DNA of 64,000 nucleotides from Bradyrhizobium sp. CB1717 (GTDB lineage: Bacteria; Pseudomonadota; Alphaproteobacteria; Rhizobiales; Xanthobacteraceae): the NCBI RefSeq assembly GCF_029714325.1, contig NZ_CP121666.1, forward strand, positions 2,480,001 to 2,544,000. The letters are read 5' to 3'. The first letter of the stretch is position 1. Each line of letters starts with the position of its first letter. Below, one piece after another: positions 23,611-32,540 of this stretch. The notes under the pieces are model-generated. The model saw only the letters and a list, made by a program, of their open reading frames with translations, made no database searches and had not been told where the DNA came from. Both the position numbers and the translations under genes were made by a program.

Positions 23611-25899
23611 ATGCGACGTGCGGGTGAGGTTGGGACGGTGGTTCGCTTGGGTGCGAAACTGCTGGGTGGAGTGGCGTTGCTGGCGTGGTTCGAATCGCCT
23701 GCTCAATCCCAAACGCCGCAAGATGCCACCTCCATTCCGCCCGTCACCGTCGATGCTCCGACGCAGCAGTCGCTCCGCCGCGCACCGATCAACCGAAATG
23801 CGGCCCGGGTCCGATCAGCTCCACGCCGCATCGCGGCGCCCCGCGCTCCGCAACCGGAAACCGTCACGGTGCAATCGCAGCCGTCGCGGTCGGGTGTTGC
23901 GCCTGCCTTTGCAGGCGGCCAGGTTGCGCGAGGCGCGCGGCTGGGACTGCTCGGAAACTCCGACACAATGAAGTCACCGTTCAACGTGACGAGTTACACG
24001 GACAAATTCATCCGGGATCAGCAGGCGGCGACGGGCGCGGATGCCTTGATCCTCGATCCTTCGGTGCGAAGTTCCCACCCAACGGGCGGTGTGGTGGATT
24101 CATTCAACATTCGTGGTTTCCCGATCAATGAAGGCAACAACGGTGAGTTCGCCTTCGAGGGCCTTTACGGAATTGCGCCGACATACCGCATCTTCACAGA
24201 CTACGTCGAACGCATCGAGGTGCTGAAGGGTCCCTCAGCCGCGCTCTCAGGAATTGCGCCAAACGGTGGCGTTGGCGGCGTCATTAATGTCGTGCCTAAG
24301 CGCGCGGAAGAGGACTTAACCCGCCTAACTGCGAGCTACGGTTCGACCGCACGATTTGGCGGCCATTGGGACGTTGCGCGGCGTTACGGCGACGGCAGAG
24401 AATGGGGCGTGCGAGCCAGTGGTAGTCTCCGCGACGGCGACACGCCGATTGACCGCCAGTCCGAGACGACGGGCGTCGGATCGCTGGCCCTCGACTATCA
24501 GGGCGAACGGTACAGGTCCTGGCTCTACCTCATCGCCCAAACCGATCGCTTCGACGCTCCGTCGCGTCCATTCCTCATGGCCCCCGGCCTGCAAGTACCA
24601 AAGGCGCCGGACGCCCGGCTGAACGTGACGCAACCCTGGGAATGGTCGCGCATCAACGATCAGTCTGTCCTGTGGCGCAACGAATATGATGTAAGCGATC
24701 AGGTTACACTGTTCGCCGATGTCGGCGGATCGCGGACCAACGTCGAGCGGTTCTTCGGTCTTCCGACGATCATCAGCGCCAGCGGCAACACCACCTCGAC
24801 GCCGCAATTCTTTGGTCTCAGCATCGATCGACACACGTATGATGGCGGCGTCCGGGCCCGCTTCGATACCGGATTCGTCCATCATGCCGTCGCCGTCCAG
24901 GCCTCGGTCTATCACGACGAGCTGTACCGGCGGCTCACCAATGGCAGCCCGGTCGCGTCGAACATCTATAGTCCGACGGTATCGCCAACCCAGTTCGCAA
25001 ATGAGATCCCCGGGCGCCCTCGGCTCTCGGACAGTCAGCTCACGGGGCTCTCGATTGCCGACACCTTGTCCGTGCTCGACGAGCGCGTGTTGCTGACTTT
25101 GGGTGTCCGTCGCCAGGGTATCGAGGTGAACAACTATGTCTCCAATGTCGGGACGCCGTTGAACTCCTACGACAAGAGCGCGACCACTCCCGTCGTCGGC
25201 CTCGTTGTCCGGCCCCTGGAAAATGTCTCCCTGTATGCGAACTACATCGAAGGCCTAAGCCGGGGCGATATTGCGCCGACGCAGTCGGGTGTTTCCAATT
25301 CCGGCGAAGTGCTTTCGCCCTACATCGCCAAGCAGTACGAGGCCGGCATCAAGGTGGACTTCGGGCGGGTCGCAACCACCTTCAGCGCGTTCGAAATATC
25401 GAAGGCGAGCGGCGAACTGTCGGCCGGGCGGTTCGCGGCGACCGCCGAAACGCAGGTGCGTGGGCTCGAGTTCAACGTCCTCGGCGAACTCATGCCCGAT
25501 GTTCGTGTCCTCGGAGGCGTTTCGCTGCTGGATGGCACCCTGACGAAGACCGCCGTCGCGGCGAACGTGGGCAACACGCCAATCGGCGTTCCGAACGTTC
25601 AGGCCAATATTGGAGCCGAGTGGGATCTCCCGTGGATGAGGGGGCTCACCTTGAATGGGGCAATCATCTACACGGGCAGGCAGTTCGTCGATTCCGCGAA
25701 CAAGCAGCCGATCCCGGATTGGACGCGGCTCGATCTCGGTGCTCGTTACACGACGACCATCAACGGCAGGAACACGATTTTCCGCGCCAACATCCAGAAT
25801 GTGACCGGTGAGAGTTACTGGTCCAGCGTGGCTTCATTCGGAACGTTCTACCTGGGAGCGCCGCGCACCTATCTCCTGTCGATGACCGTGGACATGTAA
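23611..25899 (+). CDS. TonB-dependent siderophore receptor
   Basis: This outer-membrane protein of about 762 residues has a signal peptide (hydrophobic LGGVALLAWF ending near SPAQSQ), a Pro/Gln/Arg-rich linker, a plug domain (SFNIRGFPINEGNN, RIEVLKGPSAALSG and PNGGVGGVINVVPKR) and a 22-strand-type barrel ending in YLLSMTVDM with a C-terminal hydrophobic residue. The plug motif RIEVLKGPSALLYG-like sequence is standard for siderophore receptors. I chose the ATG at 23611; a TTG at 23575 is in frame. It imports an iron chelate, energised by TonB. The gene lies beside cytochrome b561 and a two-component system that may sense the same signal. Confidence 0.9.
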   Translation: MRRAGEVGTVVRLGAKLLGGVALLAWFESPAQSQTPQDATSIPPVTVDAPTQQSLRRAPINRNAARVRSAPRRIAAPRAPQPETVTVQSQPSRSGVAPAFAGGQVARGARLGLLGNSDTMKSPFNVTSYTDKFIRDQQAATGADALILDPSVRSSHPTGGVVDSFNIRGFPINEGNNGEFAFEGLYGIAPTYRIFTDYVERIEVLKGPSAALSGIAPNGGVGGVINVVPKRAEEDLTRLTASYGSTARFGGHWDVARRYGDGREWGVRASGSLRDGDTPIDRQSETTGVGSLALDYQGERYRSWLYLIAQTDRFDAPSRPFLMAPGLQVPKAPDARLNVTQPWEWSRINDQSVLWRNEYDVSDQVTLFADVGGSRTNVERFFGLPTIISASGNTTSTPQFFGLSIDRHTYDGGVRARFDTGFVHHAVAVQASVYHDELYRRLTNGSPVASNIYSPTVSPTQFANEIPGRPRLSDSQLTGLSIADTLSVLDERVLLTLGVRRQGIEVNNYVSNVGTPLNSYDKSATTPVVGLVVRPLENVSLYANYIEGLSRGDIAPTQSGVSNSGEVLSPYIAKQYEAGIKVDFGRVATTFSAFEISKASGELSAGRFAATAETQVRGLEFNVLGELMPDVRVLGGVSLLDGTLTKTAVAANVGNTPIGVPNVQANIGAEWDLPWMRGLTLNGAIIYTGRQFVDSANKQPIPDWTRLDLGARYTTTINGRNTIFRANIQNVTGESYWSSVASFGTFYLGAPRTYLLSMTVDM

Positions 25900-26138
25900 T
25901 CGCTGCTCCTCCCGTCCGGCGATGCTCATGGGTGGGCCCCTCCGGGGGCGCGGCATGAACAGTTCCTGGTGGATATGCAGGTTTGCCTCCTTTCGCTAAC
26001 ATGCCTGATCCTGACCGAGGAGGTAGATCCTCAGGGGGGCGGGGCTACACGGCGGAGGCGCTGACGACCCAGAGATCGTCAGATCCGATGGCGATGGTCG
26101 GCCGCAGGGGCGCGCCTTTTGCGACGCCGCCCTCAGCC
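25900..26138. other. Gap after the TonB receptor
   Basis: No gene is supported. A short GC-rich hairpin (GCCCC and GGGGGC around 25938-25953) could act as a weak terminator for the receptor gene. Confidence 0.35.
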
Positions 26139-26459
26139 TCACCAGTCCGACGCTGCGTCATTGTAGCCGTCACGATATCCCGACGAGTAGCCATAGCCCG
26201 AATCATGATCGTACCCGGAGTAATAGGGCGCTTCGTAATATCTGTAGACGCGAACCCTCGGCCGATAGACCGGGGCGTCATCATAGACATAGACAGGGGC
26301 CCGGTGCGGATTCGCGATGGCGCTCCCCGCGAGTGCGCCGACTGCGAGGCCGCCAATGATGCCCGCCGCGATTGCGCCATCGCCTGCGTGTGCGCGTGTT
26401 GGCGACAACGAGATCATAGCGATCAGGGCCGCGGCTCCGATCAATGCTGGGTTCTTCAT
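26139..26459 (-). CDS. Small exported protein, glycine-zipper and Tyr-rich
   Basis: This 106-residue protein has a signal peptide (KNPALIGAAALIAMISLSPTRAHA), a glycine-zipper stretch (GAIAAGIIGGLAVGALAGSAI) and a tail rich in tyrosine, arginine and glycine (RVYRYYEAPYYSGYDHD). The pattern is common for tiny envelope proteins of Bradyrhizobium with no known role. A CATAACATTACG repeat lies about 60 bases upstream, so it may belong to the regulon of the nearby response regulator. Confidence 0.75.
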   Translation of the reverse strand: MKNPALIGAAALIAMISLSPTRAHAGDGAIAAGIIGGLAVGALAGSAIANPHRAPVYVYDDAPVYRPRVRVYRYYEAPYYSGYDHDSGYGYSSGYRDGYNDAASDW

Positions 26460-26520
26460 ATCAGTTCCTTTGTCGGACGACGACGTTAGTCACGCTGGGA
26501 CGCTGGGGCTGGAGCATTGC

Positions 26521-26532
26521 CATAACATTACG
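26521..26532. promoter_or_regulatory. Inverted repeat CATAACATTACG
   Basis: This differs by one base from the site at 22134-22145 and shares its core with that at 28884-28895. It is about 60 bases before the start of the small exported protein, on the promoter side. Confidence 0.5.
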
Positions 26533-26759
26533 CAGTCCCTGCTGCGGACGTTCGCCGCAACGGTCATCCGGGGCATGCTCGCGAATGACGATTTTGGCGC
26601 ATGAAAACGACGAAACTCAAAGTCGCTAACGCGCTACAGGTTCGTCGACGATGAGTGGGACGCCATCGAGACAGTGCGACCGAAATTCCAGACCTGACAG
26701 CGTGCCGGGGGTGCGCTGCACCCTCAAGTGCAATCGCCGGCTATGTCGGTGCGACCAAA
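26533..26759. other. Gap between the small exported protein and the histidine kinase end
   Basis: No gene is supported here. A small hairpin (GGGTGC and GCACCC near 26709-26723) lies downstream of the kinase stop but has no T-run. Confidence 0.35.
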
Positions 26760-28172
26760 TTAGGTGGGTGCTTTTTCGTGCTCGCGGTCGCGAGCCGGAT
26801 TTGACGACACTTCAACCGGTGGAAATCTCAGGACGATCGTGGCGCCGCCGCCAGGCGTATCGCCAATCTCCACCAGCCCTTTGTGCAAAGCCATCACTTG
26901 CGCGACAATTGCCAGACCAAGTCCCGTGCCATCGCCGTCCTGACGGCCGCGTACGAAAGGTTGAAGTACCGCGGATCGGTCGCCTGGTGCGATTCCCGGA
27001 CCACGGTCGATCACGCGCACCGTCGCGGGAGCCTCCACTTCCACCAAAACCTGCTGACCTTCTCGGGAATGCCGCAGCGCATTGCGAATGATATTGGCGA
27101 GCGCAATCCTGATCGCCTGGTCGGATCCGTAGGTTTTGACGGACCCGCCCGGAGCCGAGAATTCGATCTCAACACCGGAATCCAACGCGCCGGGTGCATG
27201 TTCTGCGGCGATCCGCTTCGTTGTTGCGACGAGATCGATTTCCGTTTCCTGGACCGGCGCCGAGGATAGGCGCGCCAGTTGCAGAAGCATTGCTATGATC
27301 GAAGACAGTGATTGCAGGTCGGATACGAGCGCCGTTTTCAGTGCTTTGTCGTCGACCCCCTCCAGCCGTGTCCGCGCCCGTGCCAACGGCGTGCGCAATT
27401 CGTGCGCTGCGTTGGACAGAAAACGACGCTGTGCCGAGGTCGTCGCGTCAATGCGCTCGAGCGCCCGGTTGAAAGCGCTGACCATCGGGACGAGCTCTAA
27501 CGGTGCGCTCTTCTCGGGCAAGCGGACACCCTCGCGCGTTCCATCAATCAATTCGGCCGCGACCGCGACGCGGCGCACGGGGCGCGCGATCAGGATTGGT
27601 ACAATGACAATTGCAGCTAGAATTGTGCCAACGAGCACGATGAGGATAGGTATCCTTATGTATGAAGTATCATGGACTGTGCTCATAAACATCTGCCACT
27701 GACTATAGGCGGCTCCGCCGACCTCGATCAGAATCTCGCCGGCATCCGTTTGGTCAACCACCGCCGAAAGAGAGCGCCGCATCGATGTATCGTTCACTGC
27801 ATATTCGGAAAACGACGACTTCTTCTGCTCGTTAGCCAAGCCTGCCAAGACACGTCTAGGCACTGGTCCGTACTCGATCACGCTCCGGCCATCGGAGATG
27901 ACGTACCAAAAGCCCGAAAACATGCGTTTGAACTCCAGGAGCGTTGGCGTCACCTTGGCTGCCTTCGTGCCATGCTCGTCGATGATCAGCCTTCCGCGTT
28001 CGTCGCGACCAAGCGCGGCCTTAATTGCCGTCGCAGCGTCGGAATGTGCGAAGGTGCCGTCGTCGTCCAGGAGACTGAACTGCAGGACCAACACACATGA
28101 CAGGATAACGGCGATCACAACGCTCAATAGCGCTGCGGCGATGAGCGTGATCGAGCCGCGGATGCGGTTCAT
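26760..28172 (-). CDS. Sensor histidine kinase
   Basis: This 470-residue inner-membrane kinase begins with a membrane helix (ITLIAAALLSVVIAVILSC), has a periplasmic sensor part of about 130 residues, a second helix (IPILIVLVGTILAAIVIVPIL), a HAMP linker, the phosphorylated His in NAAHELRTPLARARTRLE, and an ATPase domain with N-box NIIRNALRHS, G1 VIDRGPGIA and G2 GTGLGLAIV. The start chosen overlaps the stop of the regulator gene (ATGA), so regulator and kinase are translated together. The signal is unknown; neighbours suggest iron, redox or envelope stress. Confidence 0.92.
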   Translation of the reverse strand: MNRIRGSITLIAAALLSVVIAVILSCVLVLQFSLLDDDGTFAHSDAATAIKAALGRDERGRLIIDEHGTKAAKVTPTLLEFKRMFSGFWYVISDGRSVIEYGPVPRRVLAGLANEQKKSSFSEYAVNDTSMRRSLSAVVDQTDAGEILIEVGGAAYSQWQMFMSTVHDTSYIRIPILIVLVGTILAAIVIVPILIARPVRRVAVAAELIDGTREGVRLPEKSAPLELVPMVSAFNRALERIDATTSAQRRFLSNAAHELRTPLARARTRLEGVDDKALKTALVSDLQSLSSIIAMLLQLARLSSAPVQETEIDLVATTKRIAAEHAPGALDSGVEIEFSAPGGSVKTYGSDQAIRIALANIIRNALRHSREGQQVLVEVEAPATVRVIDRGPGIAPGDRSAVLQPFVRGRQDGDGTGLGLAIVAQVMALHKGLVEIGDTPGGGATIVLRFPPVEVSSNPARDREHEKAPT

Positions 28173-28843
28173 CTGGTGTCGCACAAGAGGTAGCCAAGGC
28201 CGCGCAATGGCTTGATGCTCGCTAAACAACCATTGTCGCGCAAACGCTTTCGCAATCGGGAGATATGCGCATCGATTGCGTTCGACTGGATTTCGTCGTC
28301 AAAGCCGTAGGCGGCCGCTTCCAGCGTATCCCGCAAGACGACTTGCCCGGATCTTCGCGCGAGCGCTTCCAGCAAGGCAAGCTCGCGCCGTGGGATGACG
28401 ATGGGCTCGCCGTCGATGTAAGCCATCCTTGACGTGGAATCGAACATCAGATTGGCAACAGTTACCCTGCCTCTTTGATCCAATTGAAGCCGACGGATGA
28501 CCGCCTTGGCGCGCGCAATCAGTTCGATCGGCTCGAAAGGCTTGGCCAGATAATCGTCAGCTCCGGCGTCAAGCGCGCGCGCTATGTCGTTTGGGTCGTC
28601 AAGCGCCGTCAGAACGAGCACTCCGGGCCGCGGCTGCAACTGCTTCAGTCGCGCAAGTAGCTCGACACCATCGCCGTCGGGTAAACGTCTGTCGACAACA
28701 ATCAAGTCAAATTGACGCACTGAGATTGCCGCCAAGGCCTCGTCAAGCGTTGTGACGAGATCTGCGCCACCCAGGGCGCCGGCCAGTTCGGATTTCAACC
28801 AAGGTCCCAGCTGTTCATCGTCCTCGACGACAAGTAGTCGCAA
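28169..28843 (-). CDS. OmpR/PhoB-family response regulator
   Basis: This 224-residue regulator has a receiver domain (LVVEDDEQLGPWL, phosphorylated Asp in VVDRRLPDGDG, conserved Lys in YLAKPFEP) and a winged-helix DNA-binding domain (RRELALLEALARRSG, DAHISRLRKRL, IKPLRGLGYLLC). The frame is open up to 28981, but a TTG at 28843 is preceded by GGAGGAG at normal spacing and gives the standard family length, so I take it as the start. It controls, together with the kinase, an unknown set probably marked by GTAACATTAC sites, one of which is about 40 bases upstream of this start. Confidence 0.9.
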   Translation of the reverse strand: MRLLVVEDDEQLGPWLKSELAGALGGADLVTTLDEALAAISVRQFDLIVVDRRLPDGDGVELLARLKQLQPRPGVLVLTALDDPNDIARALDAGADDYLAKPFEPIELIARAKAVIRRLQLDQRGRVTVANLMFDSTSRMAYIDGEPIVIPRRELALLEALARRSGQVVLRDTLEAAAYGFDDEIQSNAIDAHISRLRKRLRDNGCLASIKPLRGLGYLLCDTR

Positions 28844-28883
28844 TATAGTCTCCTCCGGCGATCCTGGCGCACTGAAGGATGAC

Positions 28884-28895
28884 TGTAACATTACA
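28884..28895. promoter_or_regulatory. Inverted repeat TGTAACATTACA
   Basis: The arms TGTAA and TTACA are separated by CA and form a perfect inverted repeat. It lies about 40 bases before the response regulator start. It matches the cores at 22134-22145 and 26521-26532 and may mediate autoregulation. Confidence 0.5.
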
Positions 28896-29310
28896 ATAGG
28901 ATTACCGCCATCTGGCGGCTGGGCCGGCTTCCGTTCGGCCTGTCGCCGAGCTGCGCGCCACAAGCCTCGAAAATCGATCATTCATTGCCTCCGTCATCCA
29001 ACCCCAATGCGACCGTTTGTGAACCAAAGGCGAACCCTCCGACATTGAGGGCAGATCGTCGGGTTTGCGAACGAACCGACGCGGCTCGCGCCAGCGCCCT
29101 ATTCGCTACTGCGATGCCGGGAGCCCAAGGAGGGGAGCGGCATCGAATGCCAGAACACCTCTAGCTCCTGTTGAAACGAGACCGTCCCCTTGACTGGCGA
29201 ATGTCGATTGCAGACGTATTACGTGATCTCAGTCGATCTTCGCTCCGGGAGGGTGTGGTTGTTCGCGCAATGAGACCCGTCAAAGGCTGAACGCTATTCT
29301 TTAACCGCTA
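28896..29310. other. Non-coding region upstream of the two-component genes
   Basis: No intact gene is visible. The region lies between the two-component promoter and a decayed kinase fragment and probably contains more sequence of that decayed gene, but I cannot align it. Confidence 0.4.
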
Positions 29311-29640
29311 TCAGGGCTGCATGGACCGGGATGGCGCGGCATCGTTGACGCCATTGAAAGGCAGAATAATCTCAAAAATTGAGCCTCCGGTCGCAGATGC
29401 CTTGTATGTGGCCCGGACGTTATGAGCCTCCGCGATAGCGCGCACCACAGATAGACCCAGACCCGCCCCACCGAGTTGCCGCGAGCGCGAGACCTCTGCC
29501 CGCGAGAATGCGTCGAAGGCGCGGGGCCAAAGTCCGGACTGAGACCTGGTCCTTGATCCTCGACAGCGACGATGAGGCCGTCCATCGTCCGGTGCCTGAA
29601 TTCCCATACGATCGCGAGCTCCGTAATCTATCCGTAATGT
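29311..29640 (-). pseudogene. Histidine kinase ATPase-domain remnant
   Basis: Two minus-strand frames give parts of a HATPase domain: LIVAVEDQGPGLSPDFGP (G1 box) in one, and then FDAFSRAEVSRSRQLGGAGLGLSVVR with the G2 box and the ending GGSIFEIILPF in the other. At least one frameshift near 29520 separates them, and the membrane, HAMP and His-box parts are missing. Together with the receiver fragment at 21861-22094 it suggests that a second, decayed two-component system once lay here. Confidence 0.65.
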
Positions 29641-29937
29641 GCGACTACGAAACTGACATTCGATCCGAGCAGGTTCGGCGGTCGCGTTAGTCTGCTCTGC
29701 GCGCATCGCCAGATGCAGGTCGTTCGGCGAGTGACGCCAGCCCCGCACTTCCGAACGGCCTGCAGTGGGACTCGATTGGTACCGTCCATTGTTTCCAGGC
29801 CGGATCGCGCCAGGTTGGCCGCGCTCATTTTGGTTCTTGGCCGCCGATCCAGGCGATAAGGGGTCGAAAAATCTGCGAGCAGGCGCCTGCTGCGCCGCGC
29901 AGCGATTGATATGCGCGTCAAACCCAGAGTGATCTGA

Positions 29938-30324
29938 ATGAACGACCTCGCCATTCCCAATCTACCCTCACGCAGCTTCGATCGGACGCAGGAATTCTAT
30001 CGGCGGCTCGGCTTTACCCTTGCGTACCGAGACGATGAGTGGATGATTCTGAATCGCGGTCGGGTGGTGCTGGAGTTCTTTGTCCATCCTGGCCTGGACC
30101 CTCTGGCCAGCTGGTTCAGCTGCTGTCTGAGGCTCGATGAGCTTTCAGAGTTCTACGAGCTGTGCAAGTCGGCCGGCGTAGAAGAGAAGGGAAGCGGCTA
30201 TCCCCGCCTTCATCCGCCCGAAGAGCAGGATGGAGGTGGACGAATGGGCGCCTTGATCGATCTGGATGGAACGCTCCTGCGTCTGATACAGAATCGAGCT
30301 GCGCGATCCCCGGCGACGCATTAA
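29938..30324 (+). CDS. VOC family protein, bleomycin-resistance (glyoxalase)-like
   Basis: This 128-residue protein has the vicinal-oxygen-chelate layout: FYRRLGFTLAYRDDEWMIL in the first half, the VVLEFFVHPG strand, and ALIDLDGTLLRLIQN as the final strand. Bleomycin-binding members bind the drug without breaking it; many family members have other or unknown roles. The ATG at 29938 lies a few bases after the region with the kinase remnant. No partner gene is evident. Confidence 0.8.
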   Translation: MNDLAIPNLPSRSFDRTQEFYRRLGFTLAYRDDEWMILNRGRVVLEFFVHPGLDPLASWFSCCLRLDELSEFYELCKSAGVEEKGSGYPRLHPPEEQDGGGRMGALIDLDGTLLRLIQNRAARSPATH

Positions 30325-30494
30325 CGAGCGCATCCGGGGCAGTTGTCGGAACGTCTTTGCGATCCAGGCGCCTCCATTGACGATCTGTTGGCTGCAGCTC
30401 GAGTGACGATATCGGCGAGTGAGGCGCCGTCGTGCACAGATCGGCCTCCGATTTGCACGGTCAGAGTCTCGAGTGCATCCGAGGGACCTATCTT
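30325..30494. other. Gap after the VOC gene
   Basis: I see nothing coding here. The VOC gene (+) and the small membrane gene (-) converge on it. No clear terminator was found. Confidence 0.4.
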
Positions 30495-30740
30495 CTAGTG
30501 CCTCCTCAGCGGCGTTGAGAGGCCGCACAACCAAAATCCGAAAGCACCGGACATGATAAGACTCACGTAGGCCAGACCTGCACTCGTGAACTGCCCGGTC
30601 AGGAAAAGGCCGACGATCATCCCGGACAACAAGAGCGGTGTGCCGGTGAGCATCACACCCGCAATATGGCTGCGACTTCGCCAGTTCTCCCAGGCGCGCC
30701 TGTCGGACCGAGCGGTGCTGTCAACGAACCGATCCCTCAT
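30495..30740 (-). CDS. Tiny membrane protein, second of a pair
   Basis: This 81-residue protein has a charged N-terminus and two hydrophobic helices (GVMLTGTPLLLSGMIVGLFL and YVSLIMSGAFGFWLCGL). Its ATG overlaps the stop codon of the preceding gene (ATGA) with GAGGATGA as the binding site, which supports it as a real gene. I recognise no family and can offer no function. Confidence 0.55.
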   Translation of the reverse strand: MRDRFVDSTARSDRRAWENWRSRSHIAGVMLTGTPLLLSGMIVGLFLTGQFTSAGLAYVSLIMSGAFGFWLCGLSTPLRRH

Positions 30741-30946
30741 TCATCATCCTCAAGCAAGCTGCATTCGTATCGCAGCCACCATCCAAGCAAAGATCCGATA
30801 AGGCAGCCGGCTATCGTGGCGGTGAGCGGCGATATGCGATGTCCCGCGACCACACCAATCAGGCCCCCGGTCATGGAAGCGATCAGCCAAAATCCAAGCG
30901 GGGTACCCCAACTCTCCTCACCACATCGATCTGCGCCTGTCATCAT
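30737..30946 (-). CDS. Tiny membrane protein, first of a pair
   Basis: This 69-residue protein has two glycine-rich hydrophobic helices (FWLIASMTGGLIGVVAGH and LTATIAGCLIGSLLGWWLRY) with an acidic end. It is coupled by ATGA overlap to the gene that follows. The two probably act together in the inner membrane; the family is not recognised. Confidence 0.55.
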   Translation of the reverse strand: MMTGADRCGEESWGTPLGFWLIASMTGGLIGVVAGHRISPLTATIAGCLIGSLLGWWLRYECSLLEDDE

Positions 30947-31124
30947 AACTCTGTCCGCAACTTGAAAGGAAGCAAACCGTCGGCGGGCGAGATTACCGCC
31001 GCATTACACCTTTCAATTCAGGCTCAGCTTACGCCTGCATGAGACGGCTGCCTCGGTAACCGTGACCTAGCTCCAGTCTCGATGATTGCGCCTAAATTGA
31101 GCGCAGCGAAATTCGGGGTCTCCG
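30947..31124. other. Promoter side of the tiny membrane pair
   Basis: No gene is supported here. It should contain the promoter for the pair of small membrane proteins on the minus strand. It borders the suspected repeat region. Confidence 0.35.
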
Positions 31125-31780
31125 GGTTGATTGGGCAACAATCCCGGATTGCGCTACGCTCCGCCCGGGCTACGAGCCGTTGCCTTGCCTGTCGGGCAAA
31201 ACACCCTCCATTCCGTCAACCCTCGCCCGCAAAAATATTTCGCTTTATCTGAATTCGGATTTGTCGTATGTGTCGCCCATCCCGGCTCATCCTTGAGGGG
31301 CGATCATGAGGTCGTCATTTTCGTGAGCCGGGTTTGCGGTGGACGCGGCAGCGTCGGGCGCGAGAGGTGCGGGCAGGGAGGGTAGTCCCCGGTGAGCTCG
31401 CGGCCGCGCGCGGACGAACGGCGCTGACAGGTTCGTCTCGTCTGTAAGTTTCCGGCTCTGTCGACGGAGCTGGAAATACTGCGGCGAACATGGCGGATCG
31501 CGCGTACGGCAAAACCGTGTGGTCCTGGCCGTCGTTGCTACGGTCAAGCTCTTGCGGATGCGGTGATCGCGTCAACCGGCGCGGTGCCGGTGAATTCCGT
31601 GAGCGTGAGGGAGGCCAGAAGGAATTCGGCTCCCGGGAGAGCGCGGCATAAGCCGTCCAACCATCGCGCAGGGAAGGCCGAGTGATCGGCGCCACCTGTA
31701 TGCTGCTGTGCGGTTCTTTTGCGCTACCTTTCGCGCAGCGGACCGCGGGTGCGAGGTCGGCACCCGGTCTTCCCTGCGCC
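31125..31780. repeat. Suspected dispersed intergenic repeat of Bradyrhizobium type
   Basis: No gene is supported, although every frame contains open stretches because the sequence is GC-rich. The words cccgggctacg, cccggctcatcc and gtgagccggg recall intergenic sequence that, from memory, recurs many times in Bradyrhizobium genomes and gives spurious ORFs. I cannot confirm this without a search. No transposase motif is visible. Confidence 0.35.
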
Positions 31781-31945
31781 CTCTTGGCTTTGAGAGGGGA
31801 GAGATGACGCAAAGCTCGGGCGAAACAGGCCGCGAGAACGCGAAGCCGTGCAACACGGGCCACAACCACGCGACCAAACTGCGCGGTGCGATCGGCCGGC
31901 ACTGCGACATTGCGCACTCCGGACCGATCGGCATCGCATGCGGGC
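31781..31945. other. Downstream flank of the Gly/His-rich gene
   Basis: Nothing coding is supported. It lies downstream of the minus-strand Gly/His-rich gene and may hold its terminator, though I saw no clear hairpin with a T-run. Confidence 0.35.
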
Positions 31946-32308
31946 TTAGCTGCAGCTCAGCGGCAACGGCTGGCCGGGATGAAATTCGTACCAGTCATAG
32001 CAATCCGGATAGGCGCCGTAGAATCCATATCCGTGCCCATAGCCGCCATAGTGGTGAAACGCGTGCTGGCGAAGTCCACCGACGTGACCGCCGAAGCCGA
32101 GATGCTCGCCGCCGAATCCGCCGGCATGACCCATGCCGCCGAAATGGCCCATGCCGCCGAAATGCCCGCCGCCGCCAAAGCCCATATGGCCGCCACCGCC
32201 AAAGCCGCCGCCGTGGCCGCCGCCACCGCCGCCATGCGCCTCGGCCGTTCCGACAGCCAGGGTGGAGGCAAGCGCCGCTGTGGCCAGGATCATCAATGCT
32301 CGTTTCAT
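31946..32308 (-). CDS. Gly/His-rich small exported protein
   Basis: This 120-residue protein has a signal peptide (MKRALMILATAALASTLAVG, cleaved near AEA-H), then a low-complexity part made of HGGG, FGGGGH, HFGGMG and similar units, and a tail with several Tyr and two Cys (YPDCYDWYEFHPGQPLPLSC). The many histidines suggest metal binding at the cell surface or in the periplasm, but this is inference. AGGAG lies eight bases before the ATG. Its neighbours downstream are a two-component system and an RND pump. Confidence 0.78.
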   Translation of the reverse strand: MKRALMILATAALASTLAVGTAEAHGGGGGGHGGGFGGGGHMGFGGGGHFGGMGHFGGMGHAGGFGGEHLGFGGHVGGLRQHAFHHYGGYGHGYGFYGAYPDCYDWYEFHPGQPLPLSCS

Positions 32309-32497
32309 GAGGGGACTCCTTTCGTGTCCGGATGCGCGGCGGCCGATGCGTTCGCGTGCGCCTCGTGCCGTCGGCAAGCCCCTGCGTGAAAGAAGATAGG
32401 AAGCTCGCGTGGCAGTCCCACTGAATTCGATGTCAGGAGCAACGCTTGCGCATCGACGAGATGATCCGGCGCATCGCCGGTGCGCTTCGCAAGGCAA

Positions 32498-32523
32498 AGG
32501 CGGGCCCGAGATCGGGCCCGCCT
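32498..32523 (-). terminator. Strong hairpin terminator for the small exported protein gene
   Basis: The arms AGGCGGGCCCGA and TCGGGCCCGCCT form a perfect 12-base-pair stem. On the minus strand it is followed by TTGCCTT, and it lies about 60 bases after the stop codon of the gene at 32583-32828. It fits a rho-independent terminator. Confidence 0.6.
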
Positions 32524-32540
32524 GCATCGTCGAACGGCAA

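Noticed and set aside
31315..31917. Minus-strand frame of 200 codons
   Set aside because: It has no motif or ribosome site and lies in a suspected intergenic repeat that gives false frames.
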